This document shows, in pieces, positions 42,356-52,193 of a stretch of 64,000 bases of DNA (position 1 is the first letter of the stretch; every line of letters starts with the position of its first letter). Where the stretch lies: NCBI RefSeq assembly GCF_022662175.1, contig NZ_JAKMCR010000003.1, positions 62,001 through 126,000 of the forward strand, written 5' to 3'. The notes beneath the pieces are model-generated. The model searched no databases. It was not told the DNA's origin and was given only the letters and a program-made list of their open reading frames with translations. The stretch comes from Aestuariivivens marinum. GTDB taxonomy: Bacteria > Bacteroidota > Bacteroidia > Flavobacteriales > Flavobacteriaceae. Position numbers and translations under genes: made by a program.

Positions 42356-43627
42356 ATGCAACGCGACGAACAAATTTTTGAACTTATTCACGCTGAAAAA
42401 GAACGCCAACTTCATGGCATAGAACTTATTGCTTCAGAAAATTTTGTAAGCGGCCAGGTTATGGAAGCTGCAGGCTCTGTATTAACTAATAAATATGCTG
42501 AGGGATATCCAGGAAAACGTTATTACGGCGGTTGTGAAGTAGTAGATGAAGTTGAACAAATAGCAATAGAAAGGGCAAAAGCATTGTTTGGAGCAACATA
42601 TGTAAATGTGCAGCCACATTCTGGTAGTCAGGCCAATACAGCTGTTTTTGCTGCTTGTTTAACGCCAGGGGACAAGATTTTAGGCTTCGATTTATCTCAC
42701 GGAGGGCATTTAACCCATGGCTCTCCAGTGAATTTTTCTGGGAAATTATATAATCCAGTGTTTTATGGGGTAGAGCAGGAAACAGGGATATTGAATTATG
42801 ATAAAATTCAGGAAATAGCCACTAAGGAACAGCCTAAATTAATTATTGCTGGTGCTTCAGCTTATTCCCGAGATATTGATTTTGCGCGTTTTAGGGAAAT
42901 AGCCGATAGTGTTGGAGCTATTTTGTTAGCAGACATATCACACCCTGCCGGTTTAATTGCCAAAGGTATTTTAAACGACCCTATTCCCCATTGCCATATT
43001 GTTACAACTACAACCCACAAGACCTTAAGAGGACCAAGGGGGGGGATGATCATGATGGGAGAAGATTTTGACAATCCGTTTGGTTTAAAACTTAAAAATG
43101 GGAATTTGCGTAAAATGTCATCGTTATTGGATTCAGCAGTTTTCCCAGGGAATCAAGGCGGGCCGTTGGAACATATCATAGCAGCAAAAGCAATTGCATT
43201 TGGAGAAGCTTTGACAGATGATTTTTTACATTATCAATTACAGGTTAAACGTAATGCAGCTGAGTTAGCTCAAGCGTTGGTTGCAAAAGACTATAATATT
43301 ATTTCAGGTGGTACAGATAACCATATGATGTTAATCGATTTGAGAAATAAAGACATATCAGGTAAAGATGCTGAACAGGCTTTAGTGAAGGCTGATATTA
43401 CAGCCAATAAAAATATGGTGCCTTTTGATGATAAATCCCCTTTTGTAACTTCTGGGATACGTTTAGGAGTTGCAGCGGTAACCACTCGCGGATTAAAAGA
43501 AGCTGATATGAATACTATTGCAGATTTTATTGATGAAGTAGTTACCAATCATGAAGATGAAGCAGTTTTGGAAACTGTTAAGAATAAGGTTAATGATATG
43601 ATGAAGAATAGGCCTTTGTTTTCATAA
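42356..43627 (+). CDS. glyA: Serine hydroxymethyltransferase
   Basis: A PLP enzyme that converts serine and tetrahydrofolate to glycine and methylene-tetrahydrofolate, the main source of one-carbon units. The 423-residue length is standard. The N-terminal [16 protein letters not shown] and [16 protein letters not shown] stretches bind folate and substrate. The PLP lysine is in [14 protein letters not shown]. The C-terminal domain has [13 protein letters not shown]. The ATG follows a TAnnTTTG box by 27 bases, and a strong terminator follows the stop. It is a single-gene unit divergent from fahA. Confidence 0.98.
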   Translation: MQRDEQIFELIHAEKERQLHGIELIASENFVSGQVMEAAGSVLTNKYAEGYPGKRYYGGCEVVDEVEQIAIERAKALFGATYVNVQPHSGSQANTAVFAACLTPGDKILGFDLSHGGHLTHGSPVNFSGKLYNPVFYGVEQETGILNYDKIQEIATKEQPKLIIAGASAYSRDIDFARFREIADSVGAILLADISHPAGLIAKGILNDPIPHCHIVTTTTHKTLRGPRGGMIMMGEDFDNPFGLKLKNGNLRKMSSLLDSAVFPGNQGGPLEHIIAAKAIAFGEALTDDFLHYQLQVKRNAAELAQALVAKDYNIISGGTDNHMMLIDLRNKDISGKDAEQALVKADITANKNMVPFDDKSPFVTSGIRLGVAAVTTRGLKEADMNTIADFIDEVVTNHEDEAVLETVKNKVNDMMKNRPLFS

Positions 43628-43652
43628 TGTCATAAAACCATATTAGATAAAA

Positions 43653-43680
43653 AAAACCTGCTTTTATAGCAGGTTTTTTT
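43653..43680. terminator. Bidirectional terminator after glyA
   Basis: AAAACCTGC (43653-43661) pairs with GCAGGTTTT (43669-43677) over the loop TTTTATA. It is flanked by A and T runs and can serve both glyA and the convergent beta-helix gene. Confidence 0.92.
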
Positions 43681-43694
43681 ATGCATTAGTAACT

Positions 43695-45260
43695 TTAGTC
43701 TTCTTCAGGGAAAGTAATATGTTGATATGCACCTATGTCTGGGGTACTTGTTCTATTAACACTCAAAATATCAAAGGGTACTTGGGTGGCAAATAAAGAA
43801 GCGCCTCTACCAATACCTGAGGATTCCTCACCAATAATCATTTTATTTGAAAAACCATCTTTGAAGTGTGGGTTTTTATTAAAAATGTTGTCTAGATAAT
43901 GGTTAGTATCACTAAAATCATAATTGGGGCCCGTAAAGGTATTGTTGTTATCCTCAAACCGAATCAAGCAATTAGTGAATTTAAAATTAAAGTTTACAGC
44001 ATTATCTTCAATTTCATCAAGTAGTATTTCGGGATTATCATTTCCATAAATGATACAATTGTTAAAATTGGCTTGCGTTAAATCGGTTATAGTAGCAGTG
44101 TTTTCTTCATCAAGGATAAAATTGTTTAGAAGCAATGCGGGAAGCTGTCTAAATCCATTGTTCCAATAGTTGGCAATAGTACTATGTGTCATATTATATG
44201 TGCCACCAAACGTACCAGCAAAAGCAGATTGTCCGGCATTGTTAATCACCACATTTTCTCCTTTAATGGATGTATTTCTGCCTAAAATTCCAAAACTACC
44301 AGAATTATAAATTTGAGTATTGGATATGGTAAGTTTATCACTTGTAAGGCTTGGGTTGCCATCACTTAAAATGCCTACAAGAGCATTTTTAATGGTTGCG
44401 TAGTTAATGATATTATTCAGACTGCCGTCAACCAACCATATAGTACCCCATTGTCCCGGAACATCAGAAAATTGTGGTTCAAGGCGATCACCTTCAAAAA
44501 CAACTTCGTTTTCCAATATTTCTTGGTCTGTACTAAAGCTACCGTTAACATGCAGTGAAGCATTATTCGATACGATTATTCCTGAATTTTCATGAAAATG
44601 TATACGAGTCCCAGCCTCAATGGTTAATGTCTCTCCTTCTGGAACAGTAGCAAAACCATAAATGACATAAGGTTTTTCGTTGCTAAAAGTAAGTTCATTG
44701 GGGAGTAATTCCCGACCTTGTAATTCGGTTTCAATTTGTTCCCCTCCTATGTTCAACGTAAGTGTTTCAATAACTTTCGTTGTATTATTTCTATTCGGAT
44801 AAATAAATATGGCATCTTTTACCAAGGTAACTAAATCTACTTTTTGTTGATTTGTACCAGAATCAAACTCAATTTTATCTGTGTATAAATAAGTTCCATT
44901 AATATTAGGAAGATTGTTTATGTCTATAGTAGTTTCAATAAAAATGAATAAACTATCCTTTGCTAATAATTCCACATTTTCAAATACCTTACCCGGAATA
45001 CCATCCACACTTAATCTATAAGCTGAAGTTTCCCCTAATCCCAATTTTACCGAAGGAATAAAAATATTATCGTCACTTCTGTTATAAACCTTTAAATTGT
45101 ATGTGCTTGATCCAATGTTAGTGAAAACAGTATCTAAATAAACAGTGTCTTTAGAAAACTCTAGATTGCCTTTACTGGGTGAGAATTCAAAATCTTTTCT
45201 ACAGGAACTCCAAAGAGATATAAATAATATAGTTAATAAAAAATAGAGTAGGCGTTTCAT
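43695..45260 (-). CDS. Right-handed parallel beta-helix lipoprotein
   Basis: A 521-residue protein with a lipoprotein-type signal (LLYFLLTILFISLWSSC). Residues of about 30-150 form an immunoglobulin-like region (TVYLDTVFTNIGSSTYNLKV). The middle has short repeated beta strands with Asn ladders (TISNTQIYNSGSFGILGRNT, NNFILDEENTATI), as in right-handed beta-helices. A calcium or polysaccharide ligand is possible but not shown. Homologues are widespread in flavobacteria without a known role. It is a single gene convergent with glyA. Confidence 0.78.
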   Translation of the reverse strand: MKRLLYFLLTILFISLWSSCRKDFEFSPSKGNLEFSKDTVYLDTVFTNIGSSTYNLKVYNRSDDNIFIPSVKLGLGETSAYRLSVDGIPGKVFENVELLAKDSLFIFIETTIDINNLPNINGTYLYTDKIEFDSGTNQQKVDLVTLVKDAIFIYPNRNNTTKVIETLTLNIGGEQIETELQGRELLPNELTFSNEKPYVIYGFATVPEGETLTIEAGTRIHFHENSGIIVSNNASLHVNGSFSTDQEILENEVVFEGDRLEPQFSDVPGQWGTIWLVDGSLNNIINYATIKNALVGILSDGNPSLTSDKLTISNTQIYNSGSFGILGRNTSIKGENVVINNAGQSAFAGTFGGTYNMTHSTIANYWNNGFRQLPALLLNNFILDEENTATITDLTQANFNNCIIYGNDNPEILLDEIEDNAVNFNFKFTNCLIRFEDNNNTFTGPNYDFSDTNHYLDNIFNKNPHFKDGFSNKMIIGEESSGIGRGASLFATQVPFDILSVNRTSTPDIGAYQHITFPEED

Positions 45261-45360
45261 TAAGTGTCATTAAATAAAGGTTAAAAATATAAATTTTGTG
45301 TTTAGCATTTCGTATTCACGTGCAGATATTTATATAAAAGCCTCTTGGAAAACTTAATAT

Positions 45361-45399
45361 AAAAAGAAAAGAGGCTGTTTAACCCAAACAACCTCTTTT
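45361..45399 (-). terminator. Terminator of the RND efflux operon
   Basis: AAAAGAGG-C-TGTTT (45367-45380) pairs with AAACA-A-CCTCTTTT (45386-45399), with one mismatch and the loop AACCC. On the minus strand it is followed by TTCTTTTTA. It lies 18 bases past the last gene of the operon. Confidence 0.88.
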
Positions 45400-45417
45400 C
45401 ATCTAATTAACCATGTT

Positions 45418-45603
45418 TTAGTTTTTTACTCCCAATTTGGTTAAAATAGTCTCCATTAAGCACCATTTTGTAATTGAAGATTGCAACAAATTGGCACCTA
45501 CAAATAATGTAAACCATAACCAATTTTGGTTTACAAAAATGGCCAATAGTACACTTATAATAACAAATGTACCTGCTATAGCTCTAATATACCTGTTTAA
45601 CAT
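45418..45603 (-). CDS. DUF2892 two-helix membrane protein
   Basis: A 61-residue protein with two hydrophobic segments (IRAIAGTFVIISVLLAIFVN and WLWFTLFVGANLLQSSI) and the conserved N-terminal NRYIRAIAG. This is the YgaP-like DUF2892 pattern. Such domains often accompany rhodanese or sulfur proteins, or stand alone. Here it is the last gene of the RND operon, 19 bp after the PII-like gene, with its own downstream terminator. No function can be assigned. Confidence 0.8.
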   Translation of the reverse strand: MLNRYIRAIAGTFVIISVLLAIFVNQNWLWFTLFVGANLLQSSITKWCLMETILTKLGVKN

Positions 45604-45622
45604 GATTTTGAAAATTTATAGT

Positions 45623-45928
45623 TTATATTGATTTTTCTATGGGAACTACAACCGCATGGATCGGGTTGTTAGTTTCTAATGTCTTATTAAATGCCATAAT
45701 TAACTCAAATAAGGTGTCTATATGTGATTCGTCCGTAAAGGAAAAGAACATGACCGATTCATTTACTGAACGTTCTGTTCCAAACCAGTTTGAAGATACC
45801 ATTACTGCATTTGGCGATTTATAACCGTCTATTTCAGATTCACTAAAGCACTCTATTTTAGCCTTTTTAAAGAGTTTGATGACATCTTTACGAAACTCTT
45901 CTACTGCGGTGACTAATACTAATTTCAT
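45623..45928 (-). CDS. PII-like small protein of the RND operon
   Basis: A 101-residue protein whose order of strands and helices matches the PII/ferredoxin-like fold: strand MKLVLVTAV, helix EEFRKDVIKLFKKAKI, strand pair at about 27-65, helix HIDTLFELIMAFNKTL and the last strand IHAVVVPIE. It lacks the T-loop signature of GlnB. It lies 8 bp after the RND pump gene. Small PII-like or DUF3240-type proteins are known next to some RND and transporter genes and may sense small molecules or metals. The assignment rests on predicted fold order only. Confidence 0.6.
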   Translation of the reverse strand: MKLVLVTAVEEFRKDVIKLFKKAKIECFSESEIDGYKSPNAVMVSSNWFGTERSVNESVMFFSFTDESHIDTLFELIMAFNKTLETNNPIHAVVVPIEKSI

Positions 45929-45936
45929 ATCTTAAA

Positions 45937-48900
45937 CTATTTATATTTTTTACGCTCAATCATGTAATACACTAATGGTACCACTAATAAAGTCAGAACA
46001 GTAGATACTATTGTTCCACCCATTAATGATATAGCTAAACCTTGAAATATAGGATCAAAAAGAATAACAAATGCACCAATAACAACCGTTCCAGCAGTCA
46101 GCAATATAGGTGTTGTACGCACTGCACCTGCCTCAATGGCTGCTTGTTTTAATGGTACACCTTCTTCTACACGCAAATTGATGAAGTCTATAAGTAACAC
46201 CGAATTCCTAACCATAATACCGGCAAGGGCAATCATACCAATAAAAGAGGTGGCAGTAAAAAAGGCATTCATTAACCAATGGCCCAGTATAATACCTATT
46301 AAAGATAATGGTATGGCTACCATCATGACCACTGGTGCCTTAAAGTTTTGGAACCACCCAACAATTAAGATATATATTAAAATGATGGCTCCTAAAAAAG
46401 CAATTCCTAAATCCCTAAATACTTCTAATGTAATTTGCCACTCACCATCCCATTTTACAGTATAATCGTCTTCATATTCGGGTTGTCCCAAATACATCTC
46501 GTTAATTTCATAACCTTTTGGTAAGCTTATACCTTTCAGCTTTTCTTCCATACCCAATATAGCATAAGCAGGACTTTCCAAAGTACCGGCCATGTCTGCC
46601 ATAACATAAACCACTCGTTTTTGGTTTTTTCTGAAAATACTCTTGGCACTTGTGGTTTCTGTAATGGTTATCAAATCGGCAATAGGTACTAAATTTTCAT
46701 GTCGTGATTTCACTTTTAATTGTGAAATATCCGTTATGGTTGATTTTTCCTTCTCATCTAAAGCCAATACCAAGCCAATTTGGTTAACCGCATCTTCATC
46801 ATAAAGCGTAGTTACAGGTCTGTTGGCCAATGCCATGTTCATGGTAAAGGCTATTTGCTTAGGGGAAACACCATATAACATAGCTTTTTCCTTATCAATG
46901 GTGAATTGGTATTCAACCTGATCTGCTTCAACCATCCAATCGATGTCTACTACGTCATCGGTTTGGCTTAATATGGTTTGTACCTGGTTTGCTATTTCAA
47001 TTTGTTTATTGTAATCTGGGCCATAAATTTCAGCAACAATAGTAGATAATACCGGAGGCCCTGGAGGGACTTCAACTACTTTTACATTGGCATTAAATTT
47101 TGAAGCTATGTGTTGAATATCTGGGCGTAAGGCCTTAGCAATATCATGGCTTTGTGCAGAACGTTCGCCTTTATCCACTAAATTAACTTGAATATCTGCC
47201 ATATTACTTCCACCACGCAAATCGTAATGGCGTACCAAACCATTAAAGGTGATAGGGGCAGAAGTACCTACATAGTTTTGGTAGTTAACCACTTCTGGTC
47301 TAGTGGATAGGTATTGCGCAATTTCTTTAGTAACTACAGCAGTACGCTCTAGAGTCGTGCCTTCAGGCATGTCTATAACAACTTGAAATTCATTTTTGTT
47401 ATCAAACGGTAGCATTTTTACAGCTACCGAATTGGTAAAGAACATAGCCATAGTGCCTAACAATAATCCAAATGTTAAGCCTAAAAATAGCCAACGTTTA
47501 ACACGGCTTTCAATTAACGGGCGCTCAAGTTTCTCGTATATTTTGAATAATCGGGTCTCCTCCAAAGGTGTTTTATTTTCATCCTTAGCACCAATTTTGT
47601 CTTTTTCCCTTAAGAAAATGTATCCTAGATACGGTGTAATGGTCAATGCAACAAAAAGTGATAGTATCATGGCAATTGAGGCACCAATGGGCATAGGAGC
47701 CATATAAGGCCCCATTAATCCAGATACAAAAGCCATAGGTAGTACTGAAGCAATTACTGTAAATGTTGCTAAAATGGTAGGGTTACCTACCTCATTTATA
47801 GCGTATAAGGCAGCTTGTTTAAATGGTAATCGCTTCATTTTAAAATGCCGGTGCATATTTTCGGCAATAATAATGGAGTCATCTACCACTATACCTGTAA
47901 CGAATACCAAGGCAAAAAGGGTAATGCGGTTAAGGGTATAATCTAGCATGTAATAACTTAAAAGCGTTAATGCAAAAGTGATGGGAACAGATAGAAATAC
48001 TACCAGACCACCACGCCAACCCATAGCTAGCATAACGACCAAGGTTACCGCTATAATAGATCCAATAAGGTGTAACAGCAATTCTGATACCTTGTGGGAT
48101 GCCGTTTCGCCATAGTTTCTGGTAATTTCTATATGAACATCGTCAGGAATTAAGGTTTTACGAAGATGATCTACTTTATCAATAATAAGATCTGCAATTT
48201 TCATAGCATCAGCTCCTTTGCGTTTTGCCACTGAAATTGTTACGGCTGGGTATTCTGATTGAAATTTCGATGCTTTATCACTAGCTTGTCCAAACCCTAA
48301 GCTAACATAGTTTTGGGGTACTTCTGGGCCATCAATAATGTTGGCTATCTGTTTTAAGTAAATGGGTTGGTTTTGTTGAGTACCAACAACTAAATTTTCA
48401 ACATCGGTAAGAGATTCCAAAAACTTACCAGTATTGATAATAAACTCGGTATCGTTCTTATCAAAAGTTCCAGAATTTAACTGTGAGTTATTGGCCTTTA
48501 TCATTTCGGTTACTGATAGAAAATCCAAACCGGCTCCTGCAAGTTTATCTTTATCTAAAACCACGCGAATTTGACGTTCCCTACCACCAATTTTATGAGT
48601 AATAGCAACGTTGTTTACTTTTTTAATTTCGGTTTCCAATTCTTGGGCCATTAGGCCTAATTGGTAATCGTCATAAGTTTCGCTCCAAAGTGTTAAACCT
48701 AAAATAGGCACATCGTCTATGGCACGGGTTTTTATTAATGGAAATGTTACGCCTTCAGGCATTTGGTCCATATGCTTGTTAATCTCGTTATAAAGTTTTA
48801 CGAAAGAGCGCTCAATATCTTCTCCCACGTAAAATTGAACAATGACCATACCTTGTTCTTTCATAGCTGTAGAATACACATATTCCACGCCTTTCACATT

Positions 48901-49131
48901 TGATATTAATTGCTCTAATGGCTTTATAACACGTGATTCGACTTCTGTTGGGCTTGCTCCGGGATAGCCCACAAAAATATCGGCCATTGGCACATCAATT
49001 TGGGGTTCTTCCTCTCGGGGTATTAAAAATGAGCTATATACCCCTATGATCATAAAAACAATCATTAAAAGCACAGTGAGCTTAGAATTCATAAAGACTT
49101 TGGCTATTTTTCCAGCTATACCTTCTTTCAT
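45937..49131 (-). CDS. RND efflux transporter permease
   Basis: A 1064-residue inner-membrane pump. It has the usual twelve-helix arrangement with two large periplasmic loops, and the repeat symmetry is visible between about 1-540 and 541-1064. The fourth helix has GIVVDDSIIIAEN (Asp417-Asp418), the double aspartate of proton-relaying HAE-type pumps; CusA-type metal pumps have a single aspartate there. AMGWRGGLVVF and the PREEEPQIDVPMADI N-terminus are typical of a Bacteroidota/Proteobacteria subgroup. It works with the TolC and adaptor genes upstream. The substrate is unknown. Confidence 0.94.
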   Translation of the reverse strand: MKEGIAGKIAKVFMNSKLTVLLMIVFMIIGVYSSFLIPREEEPQIDVPMADIFVGYPGASPTEVESRVIKPLEQLISNVKGVEYVYSTAMKEQGMVIVQFYVGEDIERSFVKLYNEINKHMDQMPEGVTFPLIKTRAIDDVPILGLTLWSETYDDYQLGLMAQELETEIKKVNNVAITHKIGGRERQIRVVLDKDKLAGAGLDFLSVTEMIKANNSQLNSGTFDKNDTEFIINTGKFLESLTDVENLVVGTQQNQPIYLKQIANIIDGPEVPQNYVSLGFGQASDKASKFQSEYPAVTISVAKRKGADAMKIADLIIDKVDHLRKTLIPDDVHIEITRNYGETASHKVSELLLHLIGSIIAVTLVVMLAMGWRGGLVVFLSVPITFALTLLSYYMLDYTLNRITLFALVFVTGIVVDDSIIIAENMHRHFKMKRLPFKQAALYAINEVGNPTILATFTVIASVLPMAFVSGLMGPYMAPMPIGASIAMILSLFVALTITPYLGYIFLREKDKIGAKDENKTPLEETRLFKIYEKLERPLIESRVKRWLFLGLTFGLLLGTMAMFFTNSVAVKMLPFDNKNEFQVVIDMPEGTTLERTAVVTKEIAQYLSTRPEVVNYQNYVGTSAPITFNGLVRHYDLRGGSNMADIQVNLVDKGERSAQSHDIAKALRPDIQHIASKFNANVKVVEVPPGPPVLSTIVAEIYGPDYNKQIEIANQVQTILSQTDDVVDIDWMVEADQVEYQFTIDKEKAMLYGVSPKQIAFTMNMALANRPVTTLYDEDAVNQIGLVLALDEKEKSTITDISQLKVKSRHENLVPIADLITITETTSAKSIFRKNQKRVVYVMADMAGTLESPAYAILGMEEKLKGISLPKGYEINEMYLGQPEYEDDYTVKWDGEWQITLEVFRDLGIAFLGAIILIYILIVGWFQNFKAPVVMMVAIPLSLIGIILGHWLMNAFFTATSFIGMIALAGIMVRNSVLLIDFINLRVEEGVPLKQAAIEAGAVRTTPILLTAGTVVIGAFVILFDPIFQGLAISLMGGTIVSTVLTLLVVPLVYYMIERKKYK

Positions 49132-49237
49132 TTTTTATCTGTATTTTTTTAGCACTTTAATAGGCTGTTCATGGTATCTTTTTTATTATTAAAAAGGTTG
49201 TTTAACAATAAATGTTGATATTATCCTTAACACGCTT

Positions 49238-50311
49238 TTATTGAACCCTAATTTTAACGCCGTTATACAATTTTCCTTCAGAAGCGATGATGTAACTTTC
49301 CCCTGAGTTTAAACCAGAGAGTACTTCTACCTCATTGCCAAACGTTCTGCCCAAGCGTAGCCAACGTAAAATAGCTGTATTGCTTTGGCTTACCGTGTAA
49401 ATTCCCGATAACTGACCTTGGCTTATAATAGCGTCTTTAGGGACCAATATCATAGAGCTTTGGGATTTATGTTCAATAGGGAATCTAACCGTAGTATACA
49501 TGCCCGATAAAATATTGTCATCGGTTTTATCTAAATCTATTTTTACTAAATACTGTCCACCAGTTTTACTGGCCGACGTACTAACTTCAGTAACCTTTCC
49601 TGTTATAGAAGTATTAATGGATTTAACATCAACTACAACTTTGGTTTCCTTTTTAATTTGTGCTATTTCAGTTTCGGGGACTAATGCCATGACTTCAAAA
49701 TCTCCTGGAGTTTCCATTGAAATTAATAGTTGGCCAGGATTTGCCATATCACCTTTTTCCACAGTTTTATGAGTAATGATTCCAGAAAAAGGAGCTATAA
49801 TATTGGTGTAAGCAAATTGGGCATTAATTTCATTTCTCATTTGTTTTGCCGCCTCTAAGCGGGCCTTGGCCATTTCAAAATGAGCTGTTATGTCGTCCAA
49901 TTCTTTTTGTGAGGCACTTTGCTCTGCAAATAGATTTTTAAAACGGTAATAATCTTTTTCGGCATTGTTGTATGCAGCAGTTACTTCTGTTATATTCGCT
50001 TCTATCTGGGCCTTTTTGGCTTGTAAATCGGTACTATTTATTGATACCAATAATTGCCCTTTTTCAATTTTATCACCTATATTTACGGGAACTTTATTTA
50101 CAAAACCCATTATTCGGGTACTTAAATTAGCTGTATTTTTGGCTTGGACCTTACCGTTAACGGCTAAAAAAGGTGTGTTATCATTGGTGGTAACATCTTT
50201 TACAGAAACTAAAATGGTTTGGGAATTATCGTTTGTCACATTTTTATCCTTGCTACCACAGCTAGCCAATAATAATACTATAGAAAGAGTTAAGATGGTA
50301 TATGTTTTTTT
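49238..50311 (-). CDS. RND efflux periplasmic adaptor lipoprotein
   Basis: A 357-residue membrane-fusion protein. I start it at ATG 50311 (MKKTYTILTLSIVLLLASCG), since this gives a complete lipoprotein signal (LASC); the frame extends upstream to a TTG. The barrel-sandwich hybrid domain has GFVNKVPVNIGDKIEKGQLL, with a helical hairpin (about 95-150), then the second lipoyl half (APFSGIITHKTVEKGDMANPG) and a beta-barrel. It bridges the pump and the outer-membrane channel. The gene lies between the TolC gene (46 bp) and the pump gene (106 bp). Confidence 0.93.
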   Translation of the reverse strand, partial: KKTYTILTLSIVLLLASCGSKDKNVTNDNSQTILVSVKDVTTNDNTPFLAVNGKVQAKNTANLSTRIMGFVNKVPVNIGDKIEKGQLLVSINSTDLQAKKAQIEANITEVTAAYNNAEKDYYRFKNLFAEQSASQKELDDITAHFEMAKARLEAAKQMRNEINAQFAYTNIIAPFSGIITHKTVEKGDMANPGQLLISMETPGDFEVMALVPETEIAQIKKETKVVVDVKSINTSITGKVTEVSTSASKTGGQYLVKIDLDKTDDNILSGMYTTVRFPIEHKSQSSMILVPKDAIISQGQLSGIYTVSQSNTAILRWLRLGRTFGNEVEVLSGLNSGESYIIASEGKLYNGVKIRVQ

Positions 50312-50357
50312 CATTGTTTTACGTGTTTTTTTAATTTCAATCAAATTGTTTGAGTGG

Positions 50358-51662
50358 TTATGACTTGGTTAAAAATTCTAAATAGGCTAAGGTGTAATTA
50401 TATTCAAAAATGGTTTGGTAATATTCCAATTGCTTTTGTGCATATAGTGTTTCTGCCATTAATAGATCTGATGTTTTTTCCAATCCTTCTTTAAAACGCT
50501 TGGTTCTTATTCTTAGAGCTTCTCCAGATTGATTCAAAGCTAATTTGGATAGGTTAAGCTTATTTTCGGTATCAACTAGCAAGCGCTTGGTTTTATTTAA
50601 CTCCAATTTGCTTTGAGATAGATATTGGTTGTATTCCAATTTGGATTTTTCGAATTCTGCTTTGCTTTTTTGAACTTTGCTAAAACGTGTAGAACCTTTA
50701 AAAATATCCCAGCTTAGTTTAGCACCAAACAAATATCCATTGGCATTAGCCTGAAAAAGAGAGTTATCATACATTTCATAACTGCCAAAGGCATTTAAGC
50801 GAGGAAGAAACGTCATGTTGTCGGCTTTATTCATAGCCTTATAAGCATCACTAGCAAGTTGTATAGCTTTAATGTCGCTCCGGTTTTCCGAGATGGTTTT
50901 ATTTACAGTTATAGAGGTGTTTATGGTTAAACTATCTGCAGGCTGATAGGTTGTAAAATCATCATTATTCATTAAAAAGGATAAGTAATTTGAAGCATTT
51001 TGCACATTACTTTTGGCTGATTGTAATTGGTTTTGTACTTCTATAACATGTACTTCAATAAGTAATACGTCGGCACGTTGTAGAAAGCCTTGTTTAAAAC
51101 TATTGTCGGCTAGTTTTTTATTGGCTTTTGCAGCTTCTAAGGCTTGTTCTAACACGTCAACACTTTTATAGGCTAGTTGTAACTGCATATAAGCTTTATC
51201 AACTTCAAAAGCAAGGTAATCTTGCGTGCGTTCTATTTTCAAGGACATAGCCTTCATTTTCGACTTAGCCGCTTTACGTTGGTAGATGCCATCAATATTG
51301 ATTAGTGGTTGTTCCACTTCAAACTTAGTTGCAAAATTTTGTATTTGTGATGGATCATTTAAAGTGGCTGGGTTAAAATCCGATTGTTTTACAATTTCTT
51401 GGTTTAACTTTGAGCCAAAAGCCATTAAAGGGTTTGTAGTAGAAAATCCAGTATGGCTAGCAGTTATATTTGGTAGGAAAACAGCATTGGTTTGTCTGTA
51501 ATCGGCACGCGCTCTTTTGAATTCCTCAATGGATATTTTAATAGAACTGTTGTTTTCTGAAACGGTATTGAGAACCTCTTCTTTCGTTATTAGTCTAATG
51601 TCTTGAGCATGTAATACCAGAGAGCCTATAAACGATATAATTATATATATTATTCTGTTCAT
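50358..51662 (-). CDS. TolC family outer membrane efflux protein
   Basis: A 434-residue protein with a signal peptide (MNRIIYIIISFIGSLVLHAQ) and two repeated coiled-coil halves of the TolC type (about 30-220 and 230-430; examples are KAYMQLQLAYKSVDVLEQAL and KQLEYYQTIFEYNYTLAYLE). It should form the trimeric outer-membrane channel of the RND pump encoded downstream. It is the first gene of the operon and has the promoter and a palindromic operator directly upstream. Confidence 0.92.
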   Translation of the reverse strand: MNRIIYIIISFIGSLVLHAQDIRLITKEEVLNTVSENNSSIKISIEEFKRARADYRQTNAVFLPNITASHTGFSTTNPLMAFGSKLNQEIVKQSDFNPATLNDPSQIQNFATKFEVEQPLINIDGIYQRKAAKSKMKAMSLKIERTQDYLAFEVDKAYMQLQLAYKSVDVLEQALEAAKANKKLADNSFKQGFLQRADVLLIEVHVIEVQNQLQSAKSNVQNASNYLSFLMNNDDFTTYQPADSLTINTSITVNKTISENRSDIKAIQLASDAYKAMNKADNMTFLPRLNAFGSYEMYDNSLFQANANGYLFGAKLSWDIFKGSTRFSKVQKSKAEFEKSKLEYNQYLSQSKLELNKTKRLLVDTENKLNLSKLALNQSGEALRIRTKRFKEGLEKTSDLLMAETLYAQKQLEYYQTIFEYNYTLAYLEFLTKS

Positions 51663-51682
51663 TTATTTAAAATTTTATGTAG

Positions 51683-51690
51683 CAAAAATA
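51683..51690 (-). promoter_or_regulatory. -7 promoter box of the RND efflux operon
   Basis: The minus strand reads TATTTTTG, an exact TAnnTTTG match, ending 20 bases before the tolC ATG. The palindrome at 51710-51729 covers its upstream -33 region. Confidence 0.6.
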
Positions 51691-51709
51691 GTTTTAGCAA
51701 TTAGTCTAC

Positions 51710-51729
51710 TTGGTAACAAATGTTACCAA
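51710..51729. promoter_or_regulatory. TetR-type operator palindrome upstream of the RND operon
   Basis: TTGGTAACA-AA-TGTTACCAA is a perfect 9-bp inverted repeat with a 2-bp centre. The size fits a TetR-family dimer site. It sits at about -42 to the predicted start of transcription, where binding would block the promoter. No regulator gene lies next to the operon in this window. Confidence 0.65.
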
Positions 51730-52036
51730 ATAAAAATGTACCCTTATAAAAATCCTTAAATAAACCACCCAATAATATAATTCTATTGTTTATTATAACT
51801 GCTATAATTTCGTTGTTCTTTATGAGTAAGATATTTGTATGTTGATGTATAGAGCCTGTTTTTGGTTAATCAATAGACAAGGATTCTCTTATGATTAGGT
51901 ACAATAATATGTTTGATAAAGTAATAATAACCATTTAAGCTTTAATTTATCGATCAAGCTGATTTTGGTAGGGTACCAATTATTAAGCCAAGCAGTAATT
52001 TTTCAGTGTTTTTGTAGTATAAATTTTAATCAAAAA
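51730..52036. other. Intergenic region without recognisable gene
   Basis: Together with its flanks, this region separates the efflux operon from the tRNA terminators. It is AT-rich. I see no ORF or RNA-like fold. Confidence 0.5.
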
Positions 52037-52060
52037 ACAGGTTTCAATAATTACCTGTTA
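52037..52060 (-). terminator. Second hairpin downstream of tRNA-Ser
   Basis: AACAGGT (52037-52043) and ACCTGTT (52054-52060) pair over a 10-base loop. On the minus strand a TTTTT run follows. It could back up the first tRNA terminator. Confidence 0.5.
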
Positions 52061-52076
52061 ACAATATAAAAAAAGA

Positions 52077-52103
52077 AAACCCGCAAATTCTATTGCGGGT
52101 TTA
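52077..52103 (-). terminator. Terminator of tRNA-Ser
   Basis: A hairpin with arms CCGCAA and TTGCGG, extended by neighbouring A-T pairs, loop about 5 bases. A T-rich run follows on the minus strand. It starts 6 bases past the tRNA 3' end. Confidence 0.85.
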
Positions 52104-52108
52104 TTTTG

Positions 52109-52193
52109 CGGAGAAAGAGGGATTCGAACCCCCGGAGGTGTGACCCTCAACAGTTTTCAAGACTGCCGCATTCGACCACTCTGCCATTTCTCC
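52109..52193 (-). tRNA. tRNA-Ser(UGA)
   Basis: An 85-base tRNA. The acceptor arms GGAGAAA (5', ending at 52193) and TTTCTCC (3') pair perfectly, with G as discriminator. The anticodon arm GCAGT-CTTGAAA-ACTGT gives anticodon TGA. The long variable arm (TTGAGGGTCACACCTCC region) is typical of serine tRNAs. The T-arm GGGGGTTCGAATCCC is intact. The 3' CCA is not encoded, so cca must add it. Decodes UCA and related serine codons. Confidence 0.97.

Noticed and set aside
45937-49131. Heavy-metal (CusA-type) label for the RND pump.
   Set aside because: The fourth transmembrane segment has the double Asp (417-418) of HAE-type pumps, not the single Asp of CusA; I keep the substrate open.
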